DNA of 57,042 nt from the NCBI GenBank assembly GCA_930986645.1, contig CAKNJS010000012.1:1-57042 (forward strand). The letters run 5' to 3'. A program made the position numbers and the translations under genes. This DNA is from an uncultured Lachnoclostridium sp. Lineage in GTDB: Bacteria > Bacillota > Clostridia > Lachnospirales > Lachnospiraceae. Every line of letters starts with the position of its first letter. Within the stretch, counting starts at the first letter, position 1. Below are positions 17,678-29,366 of this stretch, in pieces. The notes beneath the pieces were generated by a model. The model was not told the DNA's origin. It saw nothing but the letters and a program-made list of their open reading frames with translations, and ran no database searches.

Positions 17678-20600
17678 TTATTTTCTTCTGCGTCTGTACA
17701 CAACAACTCCAATTCCTGCTATTGCAATTAACGCAATCCCAATTCCTGCTGCAGGCAGCCAGATATTCGTTGTATCACCGGTCTGAACTGCTTTACTGCT
17801 TTCACCAGAGTGTGCCCCGTTTCCATTCTGAACATCTCCGTTTCCGGATGCCGGTCCTCCGTTACCGTTATTGCCGGCATTATCACCGTTATTGCCTTCG
17901 GTTCCATCCGGGTTGTCCGGGTTATCAGAAGGTCTGCCATCTTCTGTAACTTCAATGAGAATTTCCGCTTTAGCTCCATCTGGATTCTCAATTCCATCTT
18001 TCAGAATCAGTTCTCCTTCCAACGTATATGTTCCGACAATGTCACCATTATAATTGTCTGATATCCAGTTAACCTTCAGTTCCTCTTCAAGTCTAGTCTC
18101 TCCCAGTACGACCTTGACTGTTTCCGGCAAATCAAGTTTCTCAAACGGTGTTCCTTTCTCAACCGTAATCATCTCAGGATTCTGCACTGAAGTCACCTTC
18201 ATTCCTTTTACATCCTTTAAAGTAAAATGAAACGAAGAAGCAAGTGATTTATTACCGCTTTTGTCCTCAGATACCAGACGCACATGATAGACCATACCTT
18301 CCTCTACATTGTCCATAATATATTCTGTCTTATCCGTTTCTGCTTTCTTTGCCCCGTTAATGTAAAGGACATAGCTGACACTGTCACCCTGATTATCTGA
18401 TGACGCATTCCATGTTATAATAACCTGTCCTTCCTTGTCACCTCTGGTCACACGGATGCCCTCTACTTTGGAAGGTGCCTCGTTATCCACAGCCGGAAGC
18501 GTGGAAGCAGATATAGTAATACACTCTTCTGACATTCCCGCTATATTATTTACCGCATATACTTTAAACACATAATCTGTTCCCTGTGTAAGCTCACCGA
18601 TTTTAAGCCATGTTTTTTCTGTTGAACCTGCCAGCCGGCTCGTTTCTGAAGCAGGATCTGACACATAAACATTATAAGAATCTGCATTTTCAACAGTATC
18701 CCATACAAGAGTTAGCGAATCTGTACCAATCCCGATCGCCCGCCCTTTACTTTCCGCCGGAATTTCCGGAATTTCAGCCGGTGCGTTTTCCAGTGCTTCT
18801 CTTGCCTTGTTCAATGCCTCTGCAAGAGCCTCCGCTTCAGAGAATGTTGTATCAACACTGTTCATTCCATACAAAGCATTTTCCAATGCCTCTGAGAAAG
18901 CTTTCCATGTCTGCTGTGTATAGTCATTCGCTCTAAGTCCTTGAGCCGCTTCAACTGCGTCCTGAAGCTTTGATTTGTCGACAACATCCGCCGGACCGAA
19001 TATCTCAATATAATCCAGATTTGTCTGCACCCTTCCATCCCGCTCCACATTAGTAAAAGTAATCGTATGCTCTGTGTTTTCCAAATCTAACTTTTCGAAT
19101 AGCAACTGCTGATCATCACCATTACTGCTGCCATCCATACTGTAATTTCCCATTTCTTCTTCATCAAGGGTCACATCGAAGCTAGAAAATCTCTGGTGTT
19201 TCTGTACATACACCCTGATTCCTGTCCCTGTGAATGTATAGCTGAACGAAGCTCCGGGCTCACTGCATTCCGTTTTTGTTCCTCCATGATGGCGGTCAGC
19301 TTCACCAGCCCATGTACTCCACGCCCCTTCCCATAGTATTGCGGGATTGGGATTAATATTATCCACTGAGTCCTCTATGATAGTACTTTCCGCCTGTGAC
19401 GAAGCAATAGCAGTCGTGATATCCATGCTGCCAGATATGGAACTGTCAGATGCCAGTGCAGCCGTTACTTTCACCACTCCATTTCCGCCGCTTAATGTCA
19501 GGACACCATCCTCATCAACTGTCCCCACTGCAGATCCACTCATTGTCTGAGCTGACCATACAACTCTTTTGTCTGTCGCTTCCTCAGGTGTAACAACTGC
19601 CTCCATAGCCAGTACAGTATCAGCTTTTCCGACTATTGTCATACCGCTGACAGTCCTCACCTCAATACTCTCTGCTTTTACCGCCGTATTATCCAATACA
19701 TTAAATGCATCAATCTCTACTTTAGCTTTGCTGCTCGCCTCATTTTTTTCGCCAGTCGCACGAACCGTAATCGTATGAATACCATATTCCATATCATCTT
19801 TTGAAAATATTTTCTGCTGCCGTTGAGTAGTCCGCGCATAGGTATCTACATTGCCGAAATCCTCGCCGTCGATTGTAATATTCAGCAGTCCTCTGTCCCA
19901 ATTCTTGCACACATACAATTCTATACCCGTTCCAAGAAATGTAAGCTGAGCCGTTTCTTTTCCTGTCGGATTCTCCAGATATTTGATCGTATCAGCATAG
20001 TTAGGATCGTTATACCAGTCGCCCCAGTTTCCGTTCCATATGATCCGCTTATCCTGATCATCAATCATACCGTTCATATTCCGCAGATCTGTCACCGTGA
20101 CGGCTTCACTCAATTCACTTTCTTTCCCGTTAACAACCACCGCTACTTTATAAAAAAGTTCACCGAGAATATCATATGCATCACTGTCTGTCACTGTCGT
20201 AACAGGAGTCTCTGTCTCTATCTGAATCCACTCTCCGTCTTCAATCTGGCGATACACGTTATAATAGACTTCACCTTCTGCCTCTGCAGCGTTCCAACTC
20301 AGCTCTGCTTTTCCGTCCTCTATCTTAACCGCTTTCAAGCCGTCAGGCGCAGGAATAGTTTCTTCTTCAACAGGAATCATAGAAATCGTATAGGTTGTGT
20401 CCGCATCCGTATTAAAAGAAATCCTGTTTTCTTTTACCGCTTCAAAATCGACTGTATTACCATCATTGTCTGTTACTACAGCAAGAGACGCATTATCAAG
20501 CTGAACAATCGCCTCCCCTCCGTTTTTCGACAGCAGCTCCGCTTTTACAATCGCACCATCTGTCCATGACATACTGATTTCAAAATTTCCTCTTGCCACC

Positions 20601-22897
20601 AGACCGGATACGCTTCCGTCTGCCCATTCATCAGGAAGGGCCGGAAGCAGATTGATATATCCGGCGTTGCTCTGTACAAGCATTTCAGAAACACCGGATG
20701 TCATACCAAAATTGCCATCGATCTGGAATGGTGGATGCGTATCCCACAGATTTGAATAAATTCCATTTGCAAACAGGTCTGTTATCAGTTTATATGCCCT
20801 GTTTCCGTCTCCGAGTCTTGCCCATGTATTAATTCTCTGTCCCATTCCCCAGCCAGTACTGGAGTCTGTCCTCAGATTCATAGATACTTTAGCCGCTTCG
20901 AACCACTCCGGTGTATCCTCCGTTACCAAATCTCCCGGGAATACCCCAAGCAGATGAGAAAGATGTCTATGTCCGTAGCCTTCGCCAAGAGTGTTTCCGT
21001 CAGCATCCTTATTATAAGAAGTTTCAATATACCACTCTTTAATCTGTCCGTCATCACCAATCTCAATAGGCCCCTTCAGATTATCCAATTTTTCCTGCCA
21101 GTCAGCTAGTAAACGCTCATCCTCTCCAATAATCTTTCCCGCTGTGATTGCGTCTGTAAAAAGCTGCCATATCAGAGACTGCTCATATGTATTTCCATTT
21201 GTGCGCGGTCCCTGTTCCGGCGAATAAGTCGGAGACGAAACGTATTTTCCCTCCTCGTCCTTAACCAGCATTTCACTGTACATCTTTGCTTCTTCTTTCA
21301 GCATAGGATATATATACTGTTCCATATATTCCGTATTACCGGTATACTCATAATACTCCCAGCAGTTTTGTAATATCCACGGCACAGCTGCCGGAGACCA
21401 GCCCCAGTCAAAACTCCATCCGGGACATGTCCAACCGAACGGAGTATTCTGCGTATGTGCCATAAAGCCGTTCTCTTCACCGCCTTCACTTACAATTCCC
21501 GCATAAATTGCTGCGGTAACACGGCCCGGCTCACGGAGAGAATCCACATAGCTGATCAAAGGCTCTGCACATTCCGCCAGATTCGTGGAATATGCCGGCC
21601 AGTAATTCATCTGAAGGTTAACATTCATATGATAATCGGAACTCCACGAAGGATTATTCACATTATTCCATACACCCTGAAGGTTAGACGGGAGTTCAGA
21701 ATTTTCCCTAGATGATCCCAGAGTCAAATATCTACCATACTGAAACAGCATAACCTCCAATTGGCGACGTTCCTCCTCCGTTGCCGTACCTGCGTTATAA
21801 GCCTTAAGCAGTTCATCTGTAGGTTTGTCTGACACAGCCTGACCAAGGTCAAGCTCGACTCTGCCGAACAGTGAGCTGTAATCTTCAATATGTTCTTCTT
21901 TTACCGCATCATATCCTTTCTTCGCCGCCTCTTCCACAGTCTTTTTCACTTTCTGATGAAGTTCCTCCGCAGTCTCTCCTGTCCGGTATTTAGGATAATC
22001 GTTTTTGTAATCCGTATCCGCACTGAGATAAACTATTACTGCATCTGCATTCGAAACAACCAGCTTATCTCCTTCTGCTTTTACTGTTCCGCCGTCGGGA
22101 ACAGCTTTAAGAACAGAATCATATTGAAGCTGATTATCCGTAACTGTGCCTGCAAGCACCAGCATATCATCCTGCCCTGTTGTGGATCCTCCCTGATTTG
22201 ACGGAAACATAATATCCAAATTCAGTTTTTCTCCCCCTTTTGCCGTCAGGCGGGCAACAAGGACATTGTCCGGATTACTCGCAAAAAATTCCCTGTTGTA
22301 ATGGGTGCCGTCTATATCAAAATCAACAGATGCGACTGCTGTTCTGAGATCCAGACTTCTAACATAATTTTCCGCATTATTTTCATCAATATTCTTATAA
22401 GTAAGATAAATATTTCCCCATGACTGATACGCTCCATAACCGTCACTCGTACCTATAAGCTGATTGCACAACGAAGACGCTTCCGAAGCTTTTCCCTCTG
22501 CGAAAAGCCTCTGAATCTTTTTGAGCGTCTCGCCGTTCTTTCCCTGATTTTCCAGATTGCCGCCATTATAGTCTGGTCTGCTTTCACTTGGACCTCCTGT
22601 CCATAATGTCTTTTCATTAAACGTCAGGCGTTCATTTACAATTTCTCCATACACGTTTGCTCCCATATCACCATTACCTATAGGAAGTGTGTACTGCTGC
22701 CAGATATTATTTTCTCCGGAAGCCCCACCCTGAGATGCAGGCTTTGTATACCAGAGTCGAAGATCATTTTTTTCTTCTCCCGCGTCTATCTCTGCACCAT
22801 TATTTTCGGAGCCGGCCGCATATGCCGGCAGTCCGTAAAGAATCATCTGGCCTGCTAGTGCAAAAGACAAGACAGCTGTAATAATTCGTTTTTTCAC
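17678..22897 (-). CDS. Cell-wall anchored GH95 alpha-L-fucosidase
   Basis: 1739 residues. After a signal peptide (1-27) comes a GH95 catalytic region (about 45-850), inverting alpha-1,2-L-fucosidases that trim mucin and milk glycans. The key residues of the family appear: Asn-Val-Asn near 425-427 before LQMNYWPA, the Glu in YSPEQGP near 559 and the Asp in QIDGNFG near 727. Accessory parts follow in order: Fn3, a jelly-roll module, Big_2, a second similar jelly-roll, FIVAR, two Fn3, an Ig-like Big_4, an Asn/Gly-rich linker, then AVQTGDTT, a membrane helix and YRRRRK, a sortase-type sorting signal. GTG start with AAAGGGAGG upstream. A divergent AraC gene and a beta-helix glycosidase with the same tail form one foraging locus. 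Confidence 0.93.
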   Translation of the reverse strand: MKKRIITAVLSFALAGQMILYGLPAYAAGSENNGAEIDAGEEKNDLRLWYTKPASQGGASGENNIWQQYTLPIGNGDMGANVYGEIVNERLTFNEKTLWTGGPSESRPDYNGGNLENQGKNGETLKKIQRLFAEGKASEASSLCNQLIGTSDGYGAYQSWGNIYLTYKNIDENNAENYVRSLDLRTAVASVDFDIDGTHYNREFFASNPDNVLVARLTAKGGEKLNLDIMFPSNQGGSTTGQDDMLVLAGTVTDNQLQYDSVLKAVPDGGTVKAEGDKLVVSNADAVIVYLSADTDYKNDYPKYRTGETAEELHQKVKKTVEEAAKKGYDAVKEEHIEDYSSLFGRVELDLGQAVSDKPTDELLKAYNAGTATEEERRQLEVMLFQYGRYLTLGSSRENSELPSNLQGVWNNVNNPSWSSDYHMNVNLQMNYWPAYSTNLAECAEPLISYVDSLREPGRVTAAIYAGIVSEGGEENGFMAHTQNTPFGWTCPGWSFDWGWSPAAVPWILQNCWEYYEYTGNTEYMEQYIYPMLKEEAKMYSEMLVKDEEGKYVSSPTYSPEQGPRTNGNTYEQSLIWQLFTDAITAGKIIGEDERLLADWQEKLDNLKGPIEIGDDGQIKEWYIETSYNKDADGNTLGEGYGHRHLSHLLGVFPGDLVTEDTPEWFEAAKVSMNLRTDSSTGWGMGQRINTWARLGDGNRAYKLITDLFANGIYSNLWDTHPPFQIDGNFGMTSGVSEMLVQSNAGYINLLPALPDEWADGSVSGLVARGNFEISMSWTDGAIVKAELLSKNGGEAIVQLDNASLAVVTDNDGNTVDFEAVKENRISFNTDADTTYTISMIPVEEETIPAPDGLKAVKIEDGKAELSWNAAEAEGEVYYNVYRQIEDGEWIQIETETPVTTVTDSDAYDILGELFYKVAVVVNGKESELSEAVTVTDLRNMNGMIDDQDKRIIWNGNWGDWYNDPNYADTIKYLENPTGKETAQLTFLGTGIELYVCKNWDRGLLNITIDGEDFGNVDTYARTTQRQQKIFSKDDMEYGIHTITVRATGEKNEASSKAKVEIDAFNVLDNTAVKAESIEVRTVSGMTIVGKADTVLAMEAVVTPEEATDKRVVWSAQTMSGSAVGTVDEDGVLTLSGGNGVVKVTAALASDSSISGSMDITTAIASSQAESTIIEDSVDNINPNPAILWEGAWSTWAGEADRHHGGTKTECSEPGASFSYTFTGTGIRVYVQKHQRFSSFDVTLDEEEMGNYSMDGSSNGDDQQLLFEKLDLENTEHTITFTNVERDGRVQTNLDYIEIFGPADVVDKSKLQDAVEAAQGLRANDYTQQTWKAFSEALENALYGMNSVDTTFSEAEALAEALNKAREALENAPAEIPEIPAESKGRAIGIGTDSLTLVWDTVENADSYNVYVSDPASETSRLAGSTEKTWLKIGELTQGTDYVFKVYAVNNIAGMSEECITISASTLPAVDNEAPSKVEGIRVTRGDKEGQVIITWNASSDNQGDSVSYVLYINGAKKAETDKTEYIMDNVEEGMVYHVRLVSEDKSGNKSLASSFHFTLKDVKGMKVTSVQNPEMITVEKGTPFEKLDLPETVKVVLGETRLEEELKVNWISDNYNGDIVGTYTLEGELILKDGIENPDGAKAEILIEVTEDGRPSDNPDNPDGTEGNNGDNAGNNGNGGPASGNGDVQNGNGAHSGESSKAVQTGDTTNIWLPAAGIGIALIAIAGIGVVVYRRRRK

Positions 22898-22940
22898 TTT
22901 TTCCTCCCTTTAACATGAATTTCCCCATCTTTATTAGGTT

Positions 22941-22946
22941 ATTATA
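22941..22946 (-). promoter_or_regulatory. -10 element of the GH95 fucosidase gene
   Basis: TATAAT on the minus strand about 44 bp upstream of the GTG start, without a recognisable -35 box. This is expected for a promoter that needs an AraC-type activator, and one is encoded divergently next to it. Confidence 0.45.
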
Positions 22947-23127
22947 TACTATAAATTGTTTTTTCTCCCAGCTGTTATCCGACTTTTTTAATATTATAAT
23001 GTCGATTTTTGCGCTTTCTTTTGTTGATTTTTTCCCCTTCCGCAATTTATACTAAAATAGGAAATATTTTAATTAAATATATTCTCAAACTCAGTTATTC
23101 GTGGTGTATATCAAGGGAGTGGTCAGC

Positions 23128-24021
23128 TTGAATTTATTTTATAATCCAGACATTAAATTTGTAATTGAAAATATCACCTTATCAGTCCCGAACATTGCAA
23201 GGGAACAGTTCATGGAACCTGTTCCAAAACATGCTCACGGGAACGGCTGCTATGAGCTTCATTATATTTCCTCAGGCTATGGTACAGCGCGTATCTGTGG
23301 AACTGTATACAAACTGCTTCCCGGCACGCTCTATGTCACCGGTCCGCATGTCGACCATGAACAGGTTCCGTATATTGCAAATCCTATGACTGAGTATTCT
23401 GTTTTTTTCAACATACGAAAAGAAAGCAGTGCACCTTCCTTTCTGGATCAGCTTATTGCTACTCCCTTTTGGATTGGTGGAAATGCATCATTGCTTTACT
23501 CAATTCTCAAGGATATTTTCAAAGAACTGCAACACAAACGCGCAGGATATCTAACCCAAATTTCTGCACTTCTCCAGCAGGCTGTGATTTTTCTGGTGCG
23601 CAATTATCAGACTCCCCATCCCGGAAATATTGAAGGGCTCCCCTCCGGTGATCTGTATGAGAGCCGTGCTTTTCTGACGGATAAAGCATTTTTGTATGAA
23701 TACCGGGATATTACACTGGCAAAGCTTTCTGACTATCTGGGATTGAGCGACCGACAGACTGAACGTTTTTTAAAAGAATATTACGGAAAAACTTTTGCCC
23801 AAAAGCGAACAGATGCCCGAATGTCCGCTGCTTGTCTCTTTCTCGGAAAAGGAAATCCTAATCTCCACGAAATTGCAGAACAGACAGGATACAGTTCTAT
23901 AGATTACTTTGTCAACGCATTCAAAAAATATTATAAAATCACCCCAAAACGATATATTCAGCTCATACAGGAACGTACAGACGATGGGGAAGAAACTTTA
24001 TTCCCCGCATCCATTTCATAA
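23128..24021 (+). CDS. AraC-family regulator of the glycosidase locus
   Basis: About 297 residues. An N-terminal cupin-like sensor (PKHAHGNGCYELHYISSGYG near residue 40), a helical middle and a C-terminal double helix-turn-helix (about 195-285; ITLAKLSDYLGLSDRQTERFLKEYYG and LHEIAEQTGYSSIDYFVNAFKKYY). I chose the TTG at 23128 because AGGGAG lies 8 bases before it; GTG codons at 23101 and 23119 are alternatives. It is divergent from the GH95 gene and convergent with the beta-helix enzyme gene. Local control of both glycosidase genes is the simplest reading but is inferred. Confidence 0.85.
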   Translation: MNLFYNPDIKFVIENITLSVPNIAREQFMEPVPKHAHGNGCYELHYISSGYGTARICGTVYKLLPGTLYVTGPHVDHEQVPYIANPMTEYSVFFNIRKESSAPSFLDQLIATPFWIGGNASLLYSILKDIFKELQHKRAGYLTQISALLQQAVIFLVRNYQTPHPGNIEGLPSGDLYESRAFLTDKAFLYEYRDITLAKLSDYLGLSDRQTERFLKEYYGKTFAQKRTDARMSAACLFLGKGNPNLHEIAEQTGYSSIDYFVNAFKKYYKITPKRYIQLIQERTDDGEETLFPASIS

Positions 24022-24061
24022 GAACGATTAAATAAACTGTGGAAATATTAAGTGTCAAAAT

Positions 24062-24099
24062 AAAATGCAGCGCGTCCTCCCAATCGCGCTGCATTTTTT
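24062..24099. terminator. Bidirectional terminator between AraC and beta-helix genes
   Basis: AAAATGCAGCGCG and CGCGCTGCATTTTTT around an 8-10 base loop, with T- or A-runs on both sides. It serves the convergent AraC gene and beta-helix enzyme gene. Confidence 0.85.
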
Positions 24100-24121
24100 C
24101 TTTCAAGTGCCTGTTTTACTA

Positions 24122-27100
24122 TTATCGATTCTTTTTTCTCATGACCACTGCCGCCACTGCCGCTGTTGCAGATAACATGACAACAATACCTGCTGCCACT
24201 GCCGGCGTAGTATCTCCTGTTTGGACAGCACCACTGTTCCGGTCGGTCAGTTTTTCACTTCCGTTTGCTCCGGTTCCTTTTTCCATACTCTCTCCGGTAC
24301 TGTCGCTGCTCCCGTTTTGACCCTTATTTCCGTTTCCGCCATGACTGTCATCCGGTATATTCTCCCCCGGTTGCTGACTTGGTTCCTTGCTCGGGTCATC
24401 GGTATCGCTTCCGCCCTGATTCGGATTATCCTCATCTTCTATTGCTTTATACTGGGCGATTATAACCGTGTCGCCTTCCGGCATGGTAAACGTAGTCTCA
24501 GCCGCAGTTGCATCAAGGAACAAGCCGCCCCCGTTACTTACCCAGCCTGAAAATTCCATTCCTTCCGGAGCCGGTTCCGCCTTAATTTTTACCGTCTCTC
24601 CTGCCACATACTCACCGCTTCCGGTGCCGTTCTCAACTGTAAGTTTATAAGAAGTTACAACAGGTTCTGTCACCTTGACAGTAAATTCCGCCTCTAGATT
24701 TCCGTGAGAAACGATAATTTTCTTTTCTCCGGTTTCTGACGTATCAAAGCCTCCAGCATACATATTGCTGTTCATTGGAATTACATTCTCAGATCCATCG
24801 CTGTATGTTTCGGTAAGCTCTCCTCCCAGCAAAGAGATCTCTCCCGCGAACCCCTTCTCATACTCGACAATATCCGGCTGTTTGGTAATCTCAATCTTTT
24901 GCAGCTCAGGTGCCATTTCCCCATTGCGTACAGTGCAGGTAATTCCTCTCAGTTCGAGATACCGTTTGTCAACATTGTCATTATGATACACACGAATTGT
25001 AACAGAGTTGCCGCTCAGACCGGTTTTCTCATATATCCTTACTGTATTGCCGCCCTGATCCCTTGTCTGTTTCACCTCATCACTACATACTTCCTCTCCA
25101 GAGTCGCCATCTGTAATCACCACTTTGAAATCAGCCGAATCATATTTATTCGCCCCGTCAATTGCAAAGGAAACAAAGTTCCCCTTAAACTCGGCATAAG
25201 CGCCTTTAAAAGTAGTATCAACCTGGGAATCTCTTGCCTGCCACTGATCTCCATTTTTCGAGTCTGTATTTCCTCCGTCCACTTCACCATTATCTTTGTA
25301 AATCTCGAATTTTACTCCCTTATTAGCTGAAGAAGGATTATATTTCTCTTCTATATTAAGCGATGTCAGTGCCATCTGCGCTCCAGTCAGGGCGTCCGTC
25401 ACAGCGATGATATCCGCCTGTGTCAGCGCTGTATCTTCCAGCTGTTTCATGGCTGCATAATATGCATTGTAGAAGGTCATCCAGCTGTCCCTTGTATAAA
25501 GTTCTTTTTGCGCATCGTCAGAAATGATTGCTGCCGCCGCTTCAACTGCTGCCTGCAGCGCATCTTTATTCAACACGCTTTCCTCTGAACTTATCTCCGC
25601 AGACAGTTCTTTCTCTGTTCCCATTTCATCATAAATCCGAAATGTAATGTCTCCTTCCGTTCCTTCCGGAAGTATAAACGCACATTTTACCTGTCCGTTT
25701 TCTCCTACTGTTTCCTGCCTGATTCCAAGCAGATCTCCGTTTTCCGACTGGATTATGCTCATTGCCTGTACACCATGAGCAAATCCTTTTGCAGCAGATG
25801 TCAGCAGACGCTGTTCTGCGGTGTATGTATACTGAATTTCTTCTCCTGCCGCATCAGAAATCGGCGCGGTATACGGGTTAATAGAAGCTCCGTCCACAGT
25901 AAACGGATATGCATACATCTTGCCACTGGCAGCATTGTAGACAAAAATTTCCAGTCGCTTTGACTCGCTTCCTTCAGGCGTATCCACTTCCAAATTCAAC
26001 TTCGTTTCTTCTCCCGGTTTTATCTGAGCATTTGAACTAATGGATTTTTCTGTCTGAAGCACTCCAATGCCGCCACTGAGCACCGCCGCCACCGCTACAT
26101 TGACCTCAGACTCTCCATTATTCACAACCGGTACTGTAATATGCAGTTTCCGCTCCGATACCAGTTCTGACGTCCTTACCCCCTCCGAACTGACGGAGAT
26201 TGGTTTCACTACGGTCTGATCCGCTGTATCTTCAGAGGAATATACTTTAAATGCATCAATAATGAGATAATCGCCATCCAAAGCGCTCACGGTTAAAGTA
26301 TACTCTCCGCTCGGAAATACTTCTGACTTGAATATGGAGACTTGATTTGTCTTTTGCTCACTGTAAGCACTGCATTCACCCTCTTGCACTGTCTGCCCGG
26401 ACGCATCCTTTATCGTAATTTTATACTTTCCCATATTGTTCTCAGTCCGGCTGAACATCTCTATCTGGGTGCCTTTGAAAGGCACCTCCGCATATACACC
26501 GTCATGCCCCCACCTGCCTACATTGCAGTAGCTCATCGTCTTACCGATACATTCCTCAGCGTTTGTCGGATTGTTGCTCGGAGATGACTTTTCCCAGTGG
26601 CTGCCATGATACTGAACAGTTCCTCCCTGATCGTCTATTATTGTTCCTCTTTCATTCTTTATGAAATTGAGTTCTTCTGTAAGCTGGTTTCTGACAATCA
26701 CAATATTGACAACGCAATCATTTTCTATCTTTTCATATAATGGTATAAAATTGGATTTTTCTCCGATCGTCTGTCCATTTATGCTCTTGAGCACATCACC
26801 GGTCTCAAAGCCGAACAACGAAGCCTGAGAGTCTTCCGGCACTGATTCCATATAGACTCCGTCCAAGCCGCCCGCTCCTGTAGACGACATAATAGCATCA
26901 TCCAGAGCACTGATTGTCGCTCCCAGCCATGTTTCCCTTTCCAGTATATCTTCCGAACCGTCCGGACCTGTCTTTACATAAACCGGCGCCTGATACTCGC
27001 ATCCCGGCTTTCCAAACTGATCCATAGGGAAATTTTCAAATCCTACAGCTGCCATTGCTTCTTTATTTGTTACGGTATAATCATTCTGTTCGGGATCTTG

Positions 27101-29128
27101 GAACATAGGGTCTGCATTTACGGAATTAACATCAAACCCCAGATTTTGCCACCAGCTTCCAGGATATGCTGTCTTCATTCCAAAATCATAAAACCAGTTA
27201 TTATCAATCGTATCCTCACTGACACGGAACCTGCCTTCATTCGTCGCCGCAAGTTTGTAAGGGGTTCCCATAATCACAATATTACGTTCAATTATATCTT
27301 GCGAGTCTTCAAACGTACAATGAAGGTTAAACGCTCCGTTTACGAGAATATTATTGTAAACATTTCTGTGGAATCCTTCACGCAGTTTAATTCCCATATT
27401 CAGGCAGAGATTATTATAAATTTCATAATTCGTAGAGCCATCATCCAGATCTATTCCGAACGTCGAGCCACCGTCAACACGTCCTGCAAAATGCATTCTG
27501 TTATCATGGATTGTAATTGTATCGATCACGTCCAGTTCACTGTACGGCTCTTTTGCCGCCCCATTGTTTCCTCCCGTATCATATCCGCCAAGAGACCAGA
27601 ATCTGTCACGCCCCCATGAATTAAACATTCCATGGTCATCAGTCTCTTTTTGTACGTCAAAAATATCATTATATGCTATTTCATGACCGCCAAATGTACC
27701 GTCTCCTACATTAACACCTGCTCTCGGCCCTTCATGCAATGTATTATGGACAATCTGAATTTCGTATGCAACTGACAACGCTACATGGCTCGACTGCTTC
27801 TCCCATATTCCTACATTCTGAATATGGTTATTGGAGATTACAGCCTCGCGCGGATAATGTTCTGCCTTCGGTCCAGGAGTTTTATCGTCTATCGTTGTTT
27901 TGTGAACATATTTTTCGTCCGTCTCCGGTTCCAGTGGAGCAGTATAATTCCAGAACGACGCCTCACGGCAGGAATCCGGGAATCCTGCTGCCAGTACGCC
28001 AGAAGATCCGATATTAATGATCTCATTATTGTCAATCTTCACACCTTTAGAATGTCCGGACAGAAATACCGCATTCCCACCGATATTTCGGATTGTTCCG
28101 TTTTCAAATACTACATCTTCCGCATCCTGAATAAACAGCGCTCCCGAGCGCACAACGCACCAGTCGCTCCTCATCAGAGGAACATATTTCCCGGTAAACA
28201 TGGTTCTTTTCGTGTTTTCCAAAGTGAGCCCGCTAAATGCCAGATTCGTAACCTGTTCTCCGTCTTCTTTACCTTCCACATGAAGAAGCTCCTCTGTCAC
28301 AGCGCCTTCTACAGAAGCCTTGTTCAAATCCGTACCTTTCTGAGGCCATATATAGAGTTTCCCTTCCTCTCCGTCATAGTACCATTCTCCCGGGGAATCC
28401 AGCTCTTCAAAAATATTTTCCACCATGATCGCACTGGACAGCATACCCGAACCGCGGTTATTATCCCCCACCCACTCATAGGATAGTCCAAGAGCTGAAT
28501 CATTTTTTCCTGTTATTTTATAAGAGTTGCCTCCCCACCTGTTGGAGTGGAGAGCTCTGATATATCCTCCGGCAGGATTTGACCACTTCTCACTCCTCGC
28601 CTTAATATCTGCCTGGCTTGTACTGCCCTGAAGCACCTGATTCGCATCGCAGTTGGGATATCTGGCCAGTATCTGCTGCTCGCCGTCAACAAACAATTAA
28701 TCGATGCCGAGCCCTTTTTCAACTGATGCGACTTGAATTTCGCCTTCATAAGTTTCCCACTCAAGATCTGCCAGTGTTTTCGCCCCTGTAAGCACAGCAT
28801 TTTCGCCTACATATGTAACATTGCTGTCCTCAGGCCCAAATTCTACCGGTTTTTCAAGAAAATACTTTCCTTCTCCGATATAAACAGTTGCTTTTCCCTT
28901 ATCTGAAGTCACTTGTCTTGCCGCTTCGCGGGCTTTATCAATAGTTGCATAAGGGCTGCTTTCGCTCCCGTTTCCTCCAGTATCACTCCCAGAAGGCGAC
29001 ACATAAATATCATATTTCACATCTTGTCCGCCCGCCTCATCTGTGCCGGCCGCCTGTGCGCCCAGAGGGATGCCAGTCACAGTCATCACTGCACACAGAA
29101 GCGTCGCACACATTTTCTGGATTTTCAT
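24122..29128 (-). pseudogene. Anchored beta-helix glycosidase, broken by one in-frame TAA
   Basis: An ATG at 29128 with AAAGGAGGAG upstream opens a signal peptide and the start of a right-handed parallel beta-helix (IYVSPSGSD, SSPYATIDKARE). After 143 codons a TAA (28699-28697) interrupts the frame, which then goes on unchanged for 1524 codons to 24122. The text around it, GLGID-stop-LFVDGEQQILARYPN, is a conserved site where Gln is expected, so CAA to TAA is likely. The rest holds the beta-helix (to about 600), a PDZ-like domain (about 720-800), jelly-roll modules, FIVAR, Ig-like and InlB_B-like repeats, then AVQTGDTTP, a membrane helix and MRKKNR. The catalytic family is probably GH141- or GH136-like; I cannot decide which. 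The substrate is presumably host glycan, given the GH95 neighbour. Confidence 0.8.
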
Positions 29129-29165
29129 AAACCCACACTCCTCCTTTTCTCCTATTTATTTAGTA

Positions 29166-29171
29166 ATTATA
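29166..29171 (-). promoter_or_regulatory. -10 element of the beta-helix enzyme gene
   Basis: TATAAT on the minus strand about 38 bp upstream of the ATG, again without a good -35 box, as at the GH95 promoter. The rest of the AT-rich stretch 29172-29365 shows no gene. Confidence 0.35.
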
Positions 29172-29366
29172 CACCTACTATTTTCTGTATTTCGGCTATT
29201 TTTCGACTTTATGCATAAATTCATGTCTATTTACATACTTTTTTACCATTATTTTATATATTATCTTAATTTTCAGTTAAGTTAACATACAAAAATATTA
29301 TTGGGGAACAACTACACACGCTTAAGAATTTCATAACTATTTTTCTTTTTCTTTTAGAGTTTAAAC

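Noticed and set aside
24122-28696. Translation restart at the TTG after the TAA as an independent gene
   Set aside because: No Shine-Dalgarno before it and the product would lack a signal peptide though it ends in a cell-wall sorting signal.
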